Positions 24,453 through 32,813 of a stretch of 64,000 nt of DNA are shown here, piece after piece. Below the pieces are notes generated by a model. The model saw only the letters and a list, made by a program, of their open reading frames with translations, ran no database searches and was not told the DNA's origin. Made by a program: the position numbers and the translations under genes. Every line of letters starts with the position of its first letter. Within the stretch, counting starts at the first letter, position 1. The stretch covers positions 24,959-88,958 of the forward strand of contig DAORZT010000003.1 in assembly GCA_035359995.1 (NCBI GenBank), written 5' to 3'. Origin of the DNA: JAKPCT01 sp029553165. Its GTDB lineage: Bacteria > Bacillota > UBA4882 > UBA8346.

Positions 24453-25271
24453 TTAATCTTGACAAACCGGGCAAAAATGGGTCCCCCGACCACCAAAATT
24501 CATCTTCAACACCGGTCCATTGCATTTTACACAGGGTAAGCCTTTTCGACCATAGACCCTTAATTTATCCTGATAAGAACCTGGGTTCCCTTCTCCATCA
24601 ATATAATCCTTTTTGGTTGTTCCCCGGTAGGCAATACCTTCCGTCAACACTAACTTAATTGCGTGATAAAGCTTATTGAGTTCGTCTTCAGTAAGACTAT
24701 TGACTGGACGTACCGGATGAATCCCTGCTACAAATAGAGCTTCATCTGCATAGATATTTCCAATCCCCGCAATAATCTCTTGATTTAACAGTGCTTTCTT
24801 GATCGCAATATTTCGGCGCTTAAAATTTTGTTTCAGTGTATCGATTGTAAATTCATCCGATAATGGTTCTGGTCCTAACTTGGTAAGTGATGCTGGGAGC
24901 TGAGCATTACTAAATAAAAACACTTTGCCAAACTTCCGGTAATCTTTAAATCGAAGGTCACTACCGTTGTCCAACTTAATAATTAAATAAGTAGCCTTGG
25001 CGATTTCCTCAATAGAGGGTGTAATCGTCAATTGACCGGTCATCCGTAAATGGATTGTAATTGTTGACTCATCAGTTAATTCGATTAATAAATACTTACC
25101 GCGTCGTTTTAAGCCTTTAATCGTTTTGCCAGTGATCTGTTTCACAAATTGCTTTGGCGTGATCTCCTGGATCAACTTCGGAAGTAACACTTCAGCTCCG
25201 GTAATTACACGATTTTCTAATTTTGGAGCTAATGACAGCCTAATTGTTTCAACTTCAGGTAACTCTGGCAT
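24453..25271 (-). CDS. mutM: Formamidopyrimidine-DNA glycosylase (MutM/Fpg)
   Basis: Base-excision repair enzyme removing 8-oxoguanine. It starts MPELPEVETIRLSL with the catalytic Pro2 and Glu3; a conserved Lys region (LRMTGQLTI) and QEIIAGIGNIYADEALF follow, and the C-terminal zinc finger has CVKC and CPVCQ with the intervening GGRGTHF Arg loop. Length of 272 residues is standard. The ATG at 25271 follows GGAGG at 25279-25283 located inside the end of polA, from which it is separated by only 2 bases. polA-mutM-coaE is a conserved Firmicutes operon. Confidence 0.95.
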   Translation of the reverse strand: MPELPEVETIRLSLAPKLENRVITGAEVLLPKLIQEITPKQFVKQITGKTIKGLKRRGKYLLIELTDESTITIHLRMTGQLTITPSIEEIAKATYLIIKLDNGSDLRFKDYRKFGKVFLFSNAQLPASLTKLGPEPLSDEFTIDTLKQNFKRRNIAIKKALLNQEIIAGIGNIYADEALFVAGIHPVRPVNSLTEDELNKLYHAIKLVLTEGIAYRGTTKKDYIDGEGNPGSYQDKLRVYGRKGLPCVKCNGPVLKMNFGGRGTHFCPVCQD

Positions 25272-25273
25272 GG

Positions 25274-27988
25274 TTATTCCTCCAATTTGACGGGATTCAT
25301 CGTTCCCCAATCCGAACCGAGTTTCAAATCAACAACTAAGGGGACATTTAATGATACCGCTGATTCCATCTCCTGCTTAATGATAGCTGCAAGTGTCGGC
25401 CAATTATTCTCCGGAACTTCAAATACCAGTTCGTCATGGACTTGCAATAATAGCCTTCCCAATTCGGGTCGTTCCTTTAAGTGTTCAAAGATCTTGACCA
25501 TGGCAATTTTAATGATATCAGCTGCTGTTCCTTGGATTGGTGTATTGCGGGCCATCCGCTCCGCAAATGAACGAAGTGTAAAATTACGGGAGTGGAGATC
25601 CGGCAATTTCCGGATTCGTCCTAACAACGTTCGAGACTCTCCACGTTCCCGTGCCTCTTCAATCAGTTGATCAACATACTTTTTTACTTTAGGATATTTG
25701 TTAAAATAAGCCTTGATAAATTGATCCGCTTCTTTCCGGGTAATCCCAATATTTTGCGCCAAACCAAAACCGCTAATCCCATAAATGATCCCAAAGTTTA
25801 CCGCCTTGGCCTGATCCCGCATCTCTCGGGTGACTTCCGACAGTGGCACCTCGTAAACAGCCGCTGCGGTATAACGATGAATATCTTCACCCTTTAAGAA
25901 AGCATCAATATAAGCTTCATCTTGTGAAAAATGAGCCATTACCCGCAATTCGATCTGGGAGTAATCAGCTGCAAGTAACTTGAAACCTTCTTCCGGAATA
26001 AATGCCTGCCGGATGACCCGCCCTTCTTCAGTTCGAATTGGTATGTTTTGCAGGTTCGGTTCTGTACTGCTTAATCTTCCGGTGGTCGTGACCGCCTGGT
26101 TAAATGTCGTATGAACCCGGTTGGTTTTGGGGTTAATCAGCCCAATTAAGGAATCAATATAGGTTGACTGGAGTTTCAAATTTTGCCGGTATTCCAAGAT
26201 CAACTTGATGATGGGATGGGAAGCGATCAGCCCTTCTAATACATTGGCATCGGTTGAATACCCGGTTTTAGTTTTTTTCGGAGCCGTCAATCCTAACTTT
26301 TCAAATAAGATAACACCCAATTGCTTTGGAGAGCTAATATTAAATGGTTCGCCCGCAAGATCAAAAATTTCCGCCTCCAGCTCCTGCTGGCGTTTTTTGA
26401 GTACAACCCCTAATTCACTTAGGATTTGGGGACTAATCTTAATCCCTTCACACTCCATCTGAAACAAAACCTTCAACAGCGGTATTTCCACATCATAATA
26501 TAATTTATCCAAATTCTGTTCTTTTAACAATTTGGAAAACTCATTAAACAGAAGCTTCATCCCTGCCAAACGGGTACCGGCAACCTTCGCAATCAGATCA
26601 ACTGCATCCACTTTGTCAGGGATCTCAAAGATCGAAAGCCGTGTTCCCTTATCACTCTTAAACTCCGGTAAGCTTTTCTGGAGATATTTTTCGATTAAAC
26701 TTTCAAGTTCAAGATCCCCAATTCCGGCATTGAGTAAATAACCCGCAAGCAATGAATCCTCTAGCTTGCCGTCAATTATAATATTGTTTTGATACGCAAT
26801 ATAAAGCTGTTTCTTCAAATCATGCCCGTATTTGGTAATCGCCTCATCAGCCAATAGCTCCATTAAAACCGTTGGCCTCAGGTTGGTTTTTAAATTAAAA
26901 TACCACTGCCGGTCTTCACAACCAATTGCCAGACCAAGCAAGCTGCTGTTTAATTTGGTAGCTGTATTCGTAACCAATTGAATGTAGCAATACTTATTTT
27001 GGGAGACTAACTCCTTAATCCCGGTTAAAATTGAATCAATGTTATCCGAAGAAACGATCTGGACCTCCGTTTTCAGCTCTTCATAGCTGGTTACTGCATC
27101 AACTTCTTTTCCTGCACCATCATTTTGTTCCAACTTCTTCAGTAAACTCTTGAATTCGTATTTTTTACAAAAATCAATCAGTTGTTGGTGATCGATCTCA
27201 AAATGACGACAGCAATTATCTAAATCCAAATCAATATCTAGATCCACTTTAATCTCTGCTAAATGACGACTTAGTAGCGCTTGTTCTTGATATTTGACAA
27301 ACAGTTCCCGGTCCCGTTCCCTGGCAATTCGATCAATATTGTGGTAGATTCCGTCGATTGACCCGTATTCGAGCAAATACTTCAAAGCAGTCTTTTCACC
27401 GAATCCCGGTATCCCAGGAATATTATCAGAAGCATCTCCCATGATCCCTTTTAAATCGATCAATTGTCGCGCCGTCAGTTGATAACGTTTCTGGATGTAT
27501 TCCTCATCAACCCGTTCAACTTCAGTGATCCCTTTCTTGGTATAAAGCACAGTAACATAAGGGCCTACCAATTGAAACGAATCCCGATCTCCGGTAACAA
27601 TCTCGACATTTATTTTTTGAGCCGCACCCTTACAAGCAATTGTCCCAATGATATCATCAGCTTCATAACCCGCTTGTTCATAGATCGGAATGCGCATAAT
27701 CTCCAGCAATTGACGGATCAGCGGTAACTGCGTCCTTAAATTGTCGTCCATCTTACTCCGGTTAGCTTTATATGCTTGGTAATCCTGATGGCGGAACGTA
27801 GGCGCAGCAACATCAAAGGCGGTAATCAGATAATCTGGCTTTGCTTCTTCAAGCAACTTGATCAACATCATTGCCATACCATAGACCGCATTAGTTACCT
27901 GCCCCTCTTTGGTAGTCAATAACGGCAACGCAAAAAAAGCCCGGTTTGCCAAACTATAGCCATCGATTATAATCAATTTTTTGCTCAT
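25274..27988 (-). CDS. polA: DNA polymerase I
   Basis: A 904-residue family A polymerase. The N-terminal 5'-3' nuclease domain (IDGYSLANRAFFALPLL, AGYEADDIIGTIA, GIMGDASDNIPG) is intact. The middle domain, about residues 310-490, has lost the DXE of the 3'-5' exonuclease (the first strand reads QLVTNTATKLN), so proofreading is probably absent, as in Bacillus and Thermus enzymes. The polymerase domain has DYSQIELRVMAHFS, RDQAKAVNFGIIYG and LLQVHDELVFEV with catalytic Asp residues. It starts at ATG 27988 and heads the polA-mutM-coaE group. Confidence 0.96.
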   Translation of the reverse strand: MSKKLIIIDGYSLANRAFFALPLLTTKEGQVTNAVYGMAMMLIKLLEEAKPDYLITAFDVAAPTFRHQDYQAYKANRSKMDDNLRTQLPLIRQLLEIMRIPIYEQAGYEADDIIGTIACKGAAQKINVEIVTGDRDSFQLVGPYVTVLYTKKGITEVERVDEEYIQKRYQLTARQLIDLKGIMGDASDNIPGIPGFGEKTALKYLLEYGSIDGIYHNIDRIARERDRELFVKYQEQALLSRHLAEIKVDLDIDLDLDNCCRHFEIDHQQLIDFCKKYEFKSLLKKLEQNDGAGKEVDAVTSYEELKTEVQIVSSDNIDSILTGIKELVSQNKYCYIQLVTNTATKLNSSLLGLAIGCEDRQWYFNLKTNLRPTVLMELLADEAITKYGHDLKKQLYIAYQNNIIIDGKLEDSLLAGYLLNAGIGDLELESLIEKYLQKSLPEFKSDKGTRLSIFEIPDKVDAVDLIAKVAGTRLAGMKLLFNEFSKLLKEQNLDKLYYDVEIPLLKVLFQMECEGIKISPQILSELGVVLKKRQQELEAEIFDLAGEPFNISSPKQLGVILFEKLGLTAPKKTKTGYSTDANVLEGLIASHPIIKLILEYRQNLKLQSTYIDSLIGLINPKTNRVHTTFNQAVTTTGRLSSTEPNLQNIPIRTEEGRVIRQAFIPEEGFKLLAADYSQIELRVMAHFSQDEAYIDAFLKGEDIHRYTAAAVYEVPLSEVTREMRDQAKAVNFGIIYGISGFGLAQNIGITRKEADQFIKAYFNKYPKVKKYVDQLIEEARERGESRTLLGRIRKLPDLHSRNFTLRSFAERMARNTPIQGTAADIIKIAMVKIFEHLKERPELGRLLLQVHDELVFEVPENNWPTLAAIIKQEMESAVSLNVPLVVDLKLGSDWGTMNPVKLEE

Positions 27989-28014
27989 CAGGGAACTCCT
28001 TCAAATCATTAGTT

Positions 28015-28953
28015 TTATTTTAGCAAATGATAATGATAAAGGTCAGAGCCAATCAGACCTACTCCAACAGCATTGTCACTTGACAGTTTAGGATTCGCAA
28101 AGAGAAAATCAATCTGATTACGGTTACCGGATTCAAGCAAAGCTTGTCTTATCAATTGATTGGAAGCCACTCCACCCACTAACAGAACTTTGTTAATCCC
28201 AAACCGTTTAACTGCCAAAGCAGTGACTTCAAACAGACTCTTCCAGATACAATTAATAACTTGCCGCGCCAGGTCCTGATCCGGAATCTTCCCCACCAGA
28301 CGTTGCGCTGCAGATTCGGGACCGGAGAAACTTAGGGTCAATTCATTGGTAACTACCGGTAACAATTTTTTTATATCTTTCGAACCGGTTGCCAGTTTCT
28401 CCAAATAAGGTCCTGCCGGAAATGGCGCTCCCAGTGCAACTCCTACCCGGTCAACAAACTGCCCGACTTGCAGGTCCGATGTACCACCAATCTTTTCAAT
28501 CCGGTAACCACCCTTACCGGGTGTCACCAACAAAAGTTCCGTTGTACCACCTGAGATATGCCACGCTAAAAAAGGTACTTCCGGTTGTTGTTGTTCATAT
28601 AACCCCGCTCTGATATGACCTTCCTGATGGCTGGTTGGAAAAAACGGGACACCAAATAATTTAGCAATTGATTCTCCAAAAGCAGCTCCCACTTTAAATA
28701 CCGGCAAGTAAGACCCGTCAACCGGACGCGGAAAACAAGAGGCAGCAACTGCTGAGATTTTGACTCGTTCCTGAAATCCTTCAAACAACCGCGGTAAATT
28801 ACTGATATGTTGAAAGATTGCCTCTGATTGTCTTAGCCCTTTCTCACCGGGCTTAACTTCCAAAACTAACCGCAAATCTTTATGGATCAAACCATCATCA
28901 TTAATGATCGCTAATGAAGTTGTATAACAGCTGGTGTCAATTCCGATTATCAT
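28015..28953 (-). CDS. TsaD/Kae1-like ASKHA-fold protein (peptidase M22 family paralogue)
   Basis: A 312-residue relative of the tRNA threonylcarbamoyltransferase TsaD. It begins IIGIDTSCYTTSLAII, has the paired histidines in TSHQEGHIRAG (compare HMEGH of TsaD), and a C-terminal ATPase element KVLLVGGVASNQLIRQ. It is shorter and more divergent than true TsaD and lies apart from tsaB/tsaE, so it is probably the Firmicutes paralogue annotated as O-sialoglycoprotein endopeptidase-like, whose function is not settled. AGGAG precedes the ATG, immediately after the nusB terminator. polA follows 26 bases downstream. Confidence 0.8.
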   Translation of the reverse strand: MIIGIDTSCYTTSLAIINDDGLIHKDLRLVLEVKPGEKGLRQSEAIFQHISNLPRLFEGFQERVKISAVAASCFPRPVDGSYLPVFKVGAAFGESIAKLFGVPFFPTSHQEGHIRAGLYEQQQPEVPFLAWHISGGTTELLLVTPGKGGYRIEKIGGTSDLQVGQFVDRVGVALGAPFPAGPYLEKLATGSKDIKKLLPVVTNELTLSFSGPESAAQRLVGKIPDQDLARQVINCIWKSLFEVTALAVKRFGINKVLLVGGVASNQLIRQALLESGNRNQIDFLFANPKLSSDNAVGVGLIGSDLYHYHLLK

Positions 28954-28971
28954 CTTTGAATACTCCTATAG

Positions 28972-28996
28972 AAAAAAACAGAGGTTATACCTCCGT
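28972..28996 (-). terminator. terminator at the end of nusB
   Basis: 8-bp stem ACAGAGGT/ACCTCCGT with one G-T pair and a 3-base loop, then seven T on the minus strand. The nusB stop codon (28985-28987) lies within the hairpin. Confidence 0.75.
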
Positions 28997-29437
28997 TAGT
29001 TCTCCGTCTGTGGTAGTAATTACTGCTGGATCGTCTTTCGTTAAGTCTTTATAAATCTGACCTAAGATTCCATTTACAAACTTTCCAGAGTCTTCATCAC
29101 CATATTTTTTGGCTAACTCAACCGCTTCGTTAATTGTTACTCCCGGCGGGACATCGTCAACAAATTTAAGTTCATAAATGGCCATCCTAAGAATATTTCG
29201 GTCAGTATTAGCCATTCGTTCTAAGGTCCACTCCTTAGAATATTTGATAATCTCCTGATCAATCTCTTTGAGGTTTTTGATTGTTCCTTTTACCAGATCC
29301 TCAAGAAAGTTTTGTGATTTTTCGGGGAGTCCAACATCCTGAATTGTTCGCGGCAGAACCTCCTGCCAAGGATTTCTGCCCACATCAGTTTGGAATAAAA
29401 TTTTAAAAGCTAGATCTCTAGCAAAAGGTCGACTCAT
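28985..29437 (-). CDS. nusB: Transcription antitermination factor NusB
   Basis: All-helical RNA-binding protein of the rRNA antitermination complex with NusE (S10). Recognisable segments are the Arg-rich N-terminus (SRPFARDLAFKILFQTD), MANTDRNILRMAIYELKF and PPGVTINEAVELAKKYGDEDSGKFVNGILG (key parts only), close to the family consensus. Length is 150 residues. It ends the acc-asp23-amaP gene string, as nusB does next to asp23 homologues in Bacillus, and is followed at once by a terminator. Confidence 0.95.
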   Translation of the reverse strand: MSRPFARDLAFKILFQTDVGRNPWQEVLPRTIQDVGLPEKSQNFLEDLVKGTIKNLKEIDQEIIKYSKEWTLERMANTDRNILRMAIYELKFVDDVPPGVTINEAVELAKKYGDEDSGKFVNGILGQIYKDLTKDDPAVITTTDGELTEV

Positions 29438-29456
29438 CTAATCACCTTATTTTGTA

Positions 29457-29684
29457 TTAATTTTTTGGCGGCAACATTTTACTCAAAATATCCCGAATCG
29501 AGTCTTCGCGATCAAATTGTGAACCAAGGTAAAAACCAACAACGACACAGAAAACAAAGACTAATGCCGCGCCAAATCCTTTAAATACCCATAGTAAACC
29601 AGCCAAGAATCCAATAAACCCTCCGCTTAGACGACCTTTGTATTTAGTGAAAACAGGGATTAATTCTTTAATTAATTCGATCAC
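29457..29684 (-). CDS. DUF2273-family small membrane protein
   Basis: A small protein with two adjacent hydrophobic segments, GFIGFLAGLLWVFKGF and AALVFVFCVVVGFYLGSQFD, matching the short membrane proteins found with Asp23 and AmaP in Firmicutes. I prefer the GTG at 29684, about 12 bases after AAAGGAG; a GTG at 29705 has no ribosome binding site. This gives 75 residues. It lies between amaP and nusB. Its role is unknown but the context suggests part of an envelope-associated Asp23 complex. Confidence 0.78.
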   Translation of the reverse strand: MIELIKELIPVFTKYKGRLSGGFIGFLAGLLWVFKGFGAALVFVFCVVVGFYLGSQFDREDSIRDILSKMLPPKN

Positions 29685-29716
29685 TCTAAAATGGTCTCCT
29701 TTCACGTTTGATTGGT

Positions 29717-30268
29717 TTATTCAACTCTGGTCCTGGATATTTCCCCAGCCACTTTAGTGACAAAAACTTGTATTGAGTTTGCTTTGATCCCTACTGTTTC
29801 CAGGATATAATCATTAACCTTAGTCCTGATCTCTTCCGAAATTTTGGGGACGCTCAAATCAGGAAAAACGGTAATTTCAATAAATACATCCAATAATACA
29901 TTCAGCTCGTTTTTTCCAGCCCTAATACCCACATGAGCATCTTTAACACCTTTTACCTGTTTGGTTGAACGCAACGCCAGACTCTCAATTGCCGAAACGG
30001 TGATTTGGACCTCACCAAATTGTGTATCATGGGTAATTGTCGGTTCTTCCCGACGGCGTTGCAAAGCCATTGCCAATGAGAGAAATCCTAAAAGTAAAGT
30101 AATAAAAGAAATGCTCCAGATCCAAATTAATTCCCGACCAGTTTGAAGGTTATTTAAATAATCAATAATAAATCCTGCTTGTCCGATAACAATTAGAAAG
30201 AAGACAATACTTACAAAAATTAAGATGACAGCATTAAGAAAACTTACTAAACGGTCTCCAACTTTCAT
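29717..30268 (-). CDS. amaP: Alkaline shock response membrane anchor protein AmaP
   Basis: A 183-residue protein with two N-terminal membrane helices (NAVILIFVSIVFFLIVI and LIWIWSISFITLLLGFLSLAM) followed by a cytoplasmic Asp23-like domain that contains VQITVSAIESLALRSTKQVKGVKDAHVGI. In Staphylococcus AmaP tethers Asp23 to the membrane. Here it follows an Asp23-family gene by 18 bases and precedes the DUF2273 protein, the usual three-gene set. Binding to the neighbouring Asp23 protein is an inference from that context. Confidence 0.85.
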   Translation of the reverse strand: MKVGDRLVSFLNAVILIFVSIVFFLIVIGQAGFIIDYLNNLQTGRELIWIWSISFITLLLGFLSLAMALQRRREEPTITHDTQFGEVQITVSAIESLALRSTKQVKGVKDAHVGIRAGKNELNVLLDVFIEITVFPDLSVPKISEEIRTKVNDYILETVGIKANSIQVFVTKVAGEISRTRVE

Positions 30269-30286
30269 GAAGATCTTTCCCTTCCT

Positions 30287-30670
30287 TTACTTTACTTTTG
30301 GCTCGGTCGTTTCATCAGACTTAAATTCTACACCTTGAATATTAACATTAACTTCAATAACTTCAAGCCCGGTCATGCTTTCAACAGCTTTCTTCACGTT
30401 TTCCTGGATTAAATAAGCTGTATCCGGAATGCGATAACCATATTCTATAACTACATAAAGGTCGATTGCGGCTTGTTTTTCACCGACTTCAACCTTAACC
30501 CCTTTGGTGAAATTTTTCTTCTTGAGCAGTTCGGTAATACCATCGACTACACCGCCACTCATTCCAGCTACACCCTTAACTTCAGTAGCTGCCAACCCGG
30601 CAATGATACTGACTACTTCATTGGCAATCCGTATACTTCCGGAATCATACTTCTCGATCGGCTCGATCAT
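30287..30670 (-). CDS. Asp23/Gls24-family envelope stress protein
   Basis: A 127-residue soluble protein of the Asp23/YqhY family: SIRIANEVVSIIAGLAATEVKGVAGMSGG at the N-terminal half (for example IANEVVSIIAGLAA) and DLYVVIEYGYRIPDTAYLIQ in the middle are the family blocks. In Bacillus the homologue YqhY is encoded with accB-accC and loss disturbs acetyl-CoA carboxylase activity. Here it likewise follows accC, by 33 bases. The ATG at 30670 follows GGAGGTG; a TTG immediately upstream is less likely. Interacts presumably with AmaP. Confidence 0.9.
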   Translation of the reverse strand: MIEPIEKYDSGSIRIANEVVSIIAGLAATEVKGVAGMSGGVVDGITELLKKKNFTKGVKVEVGEKQAAIDLYVVIEYGYRIPDTAYLIQENVKKAVESMTGLEVIEVNVNIQGVEFKSDETTEPKVK

Positions 30671-30703
30671 CAAGACACCTCCAAAACTTTTCTTAACAAC
30701 ATT

Positions 30704-32077
30704 TTAATCGGAGTCACTCTCGGATATACCTTCTGGAGGAAAAATTCTTGTTTCAATAAAGTTGGTGTAAACGTCACCTGCTCTAAAATATTGATTGTTA
30801 AGTACAATTTTATGAAAAGGGATGGTTGTTTTGACACCCTCGATCTCAAATTCATCAAGCGCCCGGAGCATCCTGGCAATTGCCGCTTCCCGATTCTCAT
30901 CCCAGACGATCAATTTGGCGATCATCGAATCGTAGTGTGGCGGAATTGCATATCCCTGGTAGGCAGAGCTGTCAACCCTGACTCCCGGACCGCTCGGAAT
31001 ATGATAAAGTGAGATTTGTCCCGGAGAAGGCATAAAGTTCTTCTCAGGATCTTCGGCGTTGATGCGACACTCAATTGAATGTCCCCTGACTTCAATGTTT
31101 GACTGCTTTAACTTTAACTTTAATCCGGCAGCAATCTTAATCTGCTCTTTGATTAGATCAACACCGGTGACCATCTCGGTAACAGGATGTTCAACCTGGA
31201 TCCGGGTGTTCATCTCCATAAAGTAAAATTGACCGTCTTTATCAAGCAGGAACTCTACTGTTCCGGCATTGGCATAACCGACTGATTTAGCGCCTTTAAG
31301 CGCGGCTTCGCCCATTTTACGGCGGAGTTCCGGTGTGACCGCCGGTGAAGGAGCTTCCTCAATTACTTTTTGGCGCCGACGCTGAATCGAACAGTCACGT
31401 TCACCTAAATATACACCATTGCCATATTCATCTAACAGCAGCTGAATCTCAATATGTTTTGGCTCTTCAATGAACTTCTCCATATAAAGCTCCGGATTGC
31501 CAAAAGCAGCCTCTGCTTCACTTTGAGCAGTCCGATAAGCATTGAGCAGTTCTTCTTCATTATAGACAACCCTGATACCACGGCCGCCGCCACCGGCAGA
31601 AGCCTTAATGATTACCGGGTATCCAATCTCTTTAGCCAACTCAATTGCTTGATCTTCATCTTCGAGAGCCCCATCCGATCCCGGTACTACCGGAACTCCG
31701 GCATTTTTCATCGTCTGTTTGGCGATGGCCTTATCACCCATCTTTTCAATCGCTTCAGCCGAAGGTCCAATGAACTTAATCTTATGGGTCTCACAGATCT
31801 CTGCAAAACGGGCATTCTCAGCTAAAAATCCATATCCCGGATGAATCGCATCAACCCCGGCAATTGTTGCTGCACTAATAATATTAGGAATATTCAAATA
31901 GCTGCGATTTCCGGCAGCCGGTCCAACGCAAAAGGCTTCATCAGCATAGTGGGCATGAAGTGAATTGCGATCTGCTTCTGAATAGATCGCCACGGTCTTA
32001 ATACCCATTTCTTTGCACGCACGAATGATCCGAAGCGCTATTTCGCCCCGGTTGGCAATCAGTATTTTTTTAAACAT
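30704..32077 (-). CDS. accC: Acetyl-CoA carboxylase, biotin carboxylase subunit
   Basis: ATP-dependent carboxylation of biotin on BCCP, first half of malonyl-CoA synthesis. The N-terminal domain begins ILIANRGEIALRIIRAC; the ATP-grasp domain contains IKASAGGGGRGIRVV and the metal/catalytic YFMEMNTRIQVEHPVTE; the C-terminal domain follows with AIPPHYDSMIAKL. The 457-residue length matches the family. It follows accB by 32 bases. AccA/AccD (carboxyltransferase) genes are not in the window. Confidence 0.97.
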   Translation of the reverse strand: MFKKILIANRGEIALRIIRACKEMGIKTVAIYSEADRNSLHAHYADEAFCVGPAAGNRSYLNIPNIISAATIAGVDAIHPGYGFLAENARFAEICETHKIKFIGPSAEAIEKMGDKAIAKQTMKNAGVPVVPGSDGALEDEDQAIELAKEIGYPVIIKASAGGGGRGIRVVYNEEELLNAYRTAQSEAEAAFGNPELYMEKFIEEPKHIEIQLLLDEYGNGVYLGERDCSIQRRRQKVIEEAPSPAVTPELRRKMGEAALKGAKSVGYANAGTVEFLLDKDGQFYFMEMNTRIQVEHPVTEMVTGVDLIKEQIKIAAGLKLKLKQSNIEVRGHSIECRINAEDPEKNFMPSPGQISLYHIPSGPGVRVDSSAYQGYAIPPHYDSMIAKLIVWDENREAAIARMLRALDEFEIEGVKTTIPFHKIVLNNQYFRAGDVYTNFIETRIFPPEGISESDSD

Positions 32078-32109
32078 TAAATAAGCACACCTCCACAGTT
32101 GAGTTTAGA

Positions 32110-32601
32110 TCAGGTCTTTTCCAAAATAAACAGTGGTTGTCCAAACTCAACCGGTTGTGCATTCTCTACTAATATATCAACTATTTTACCACGCCATTCA
32201 CTTTCAATTTCGTTCATTAATTTCATTGCTTCGATAATGCACACAACTTGACCGACTTCAATCACTTGTCCAACTTGGACATAAGGATCTGATTCCGGAC
32301 TAGGCGCCGCATAGAAGGTTCCTACCATCGGAGCAGGAATATAGACTTGATTCGGCCCTAATCCTTCATTCTTCTCCTCTGCTACCTGCGGTGGCGCCTG
32401 ATAGTTAACCTGAGCCGCAGGCATCGCTATTGGCGCTACGGCTGGTACTGTAGCGACCGGAACATGGTTTGTTGAAATATGACTAATAACATCATTTCCT
32501 TTTTTTATAATCAGTTTACTACCTTCACTTTCATAATTGAACTCGACAATATCTGTTCCATCCAGCATTCTGATTAATTCTTTAACTTCCTTAATATTCA
32601 T
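32110..32601 (-). CDS. accB: Acetyl-CoA carboxylase, biotin carboxyl carrier protein
   Basis: Carries biotin for fatty acid initiation. A short N-terminal domain (residues 1-40) is joined by a Pro/Ala-rich linker (about 45-75) to the biotinyl domain, where VCIIEAMKLMNEIES places the biotinylated Lys at residue 127. Length is 163 residues. GGAGG precedes the ATG. It is first in the accB-accC-asp23-amaP-DUF2273-nusB unit; a sigma-A promoter with a palindrome over its -35 lies about 80-110 bases upstream. Confidence 0.96.
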   Translation of the reverse strand: MNIKEVKELIRMLDGTDIVEFNYESEGSKLIIKKGNDVISHISTNHVPVATVPAVAPIAMPAAQVNYQAPPQVAEEKNEGLGPNQVYIPAPMVGTFYAAPSPESDPYVQVGQVIEVGQVVCIIEAMKLMNEIESEWRGKIVDILVENAQPVEFGQPLFILEKT

Positions 32602-32681
32602 CTAAGTCCTCCTTCTGAGGGTTGGCAAAAATAATAAGAATATTTATTCACCAGTGAGGAAAGATTTCCTTCTTTTTATTA

Positions 32682-32711
32682 ATTTTATCCTTGCATGTAG
32701 TCAATATGCAA
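32682..32711 (-). promoter_or_regulatory. acc operon promoter
   Basis: On the minus strand TTGCAT (32706-32711) and TAAAAT (32682-32687) are 18 bases apart. The start would be near 32675, about 75 bases before accB. Confidence 0.55.
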
Positions 32712-32712
32712 G
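32690..32712. promoter_or_regulatory. palindromic operator-like site in the acc promoter
   Basis: CTTGCAT and ATGCAAG are perfect 7-bp inverted arms with a 9-base centre. The right arm covers the -35 box and the left arm ends 2 bases from the -10, an arrangement expected for a repressor binding site. It does not match the FapR or FabT sites I know. The remaining sequence between spoIIIAH and accB shows no clear terminator. Confidence 0.5.
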
Positions 32713-32813
32713 ATCCTAACGCTTAAATAGGTGGTTTGTTGCTTAATGTTTACACAATGTTTAACTTATTTTACACTTCTAAAATTTGATTTACTCAATT
32801 ATTTATTATTTTT

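Noticed and set aside
27989..28030. ATCATT/AATGAT inverted repeat before polA as a terminator
   Set aside because: Short, 17-base loop and no T-run; polA follows too closely to need separation.
28015..28953. Calling this gene tsaD
   Set aside because: Shorter than TsaD, divergent metal-site sequence and no tsaB/tsaE neighbours; a paralogue is more likely.
30473..31012. 179-codon plus-strand open frame opposite asp23 and accC
   Set aside because: It lies antisense to two well-conserved genes, shows no family resemblance and no ribosome binding site; it is a by-product of codon use on the other strand. The same holds for the frames antisense to polA at 25287-25670 and to radA, aroC and spoIIIAE.
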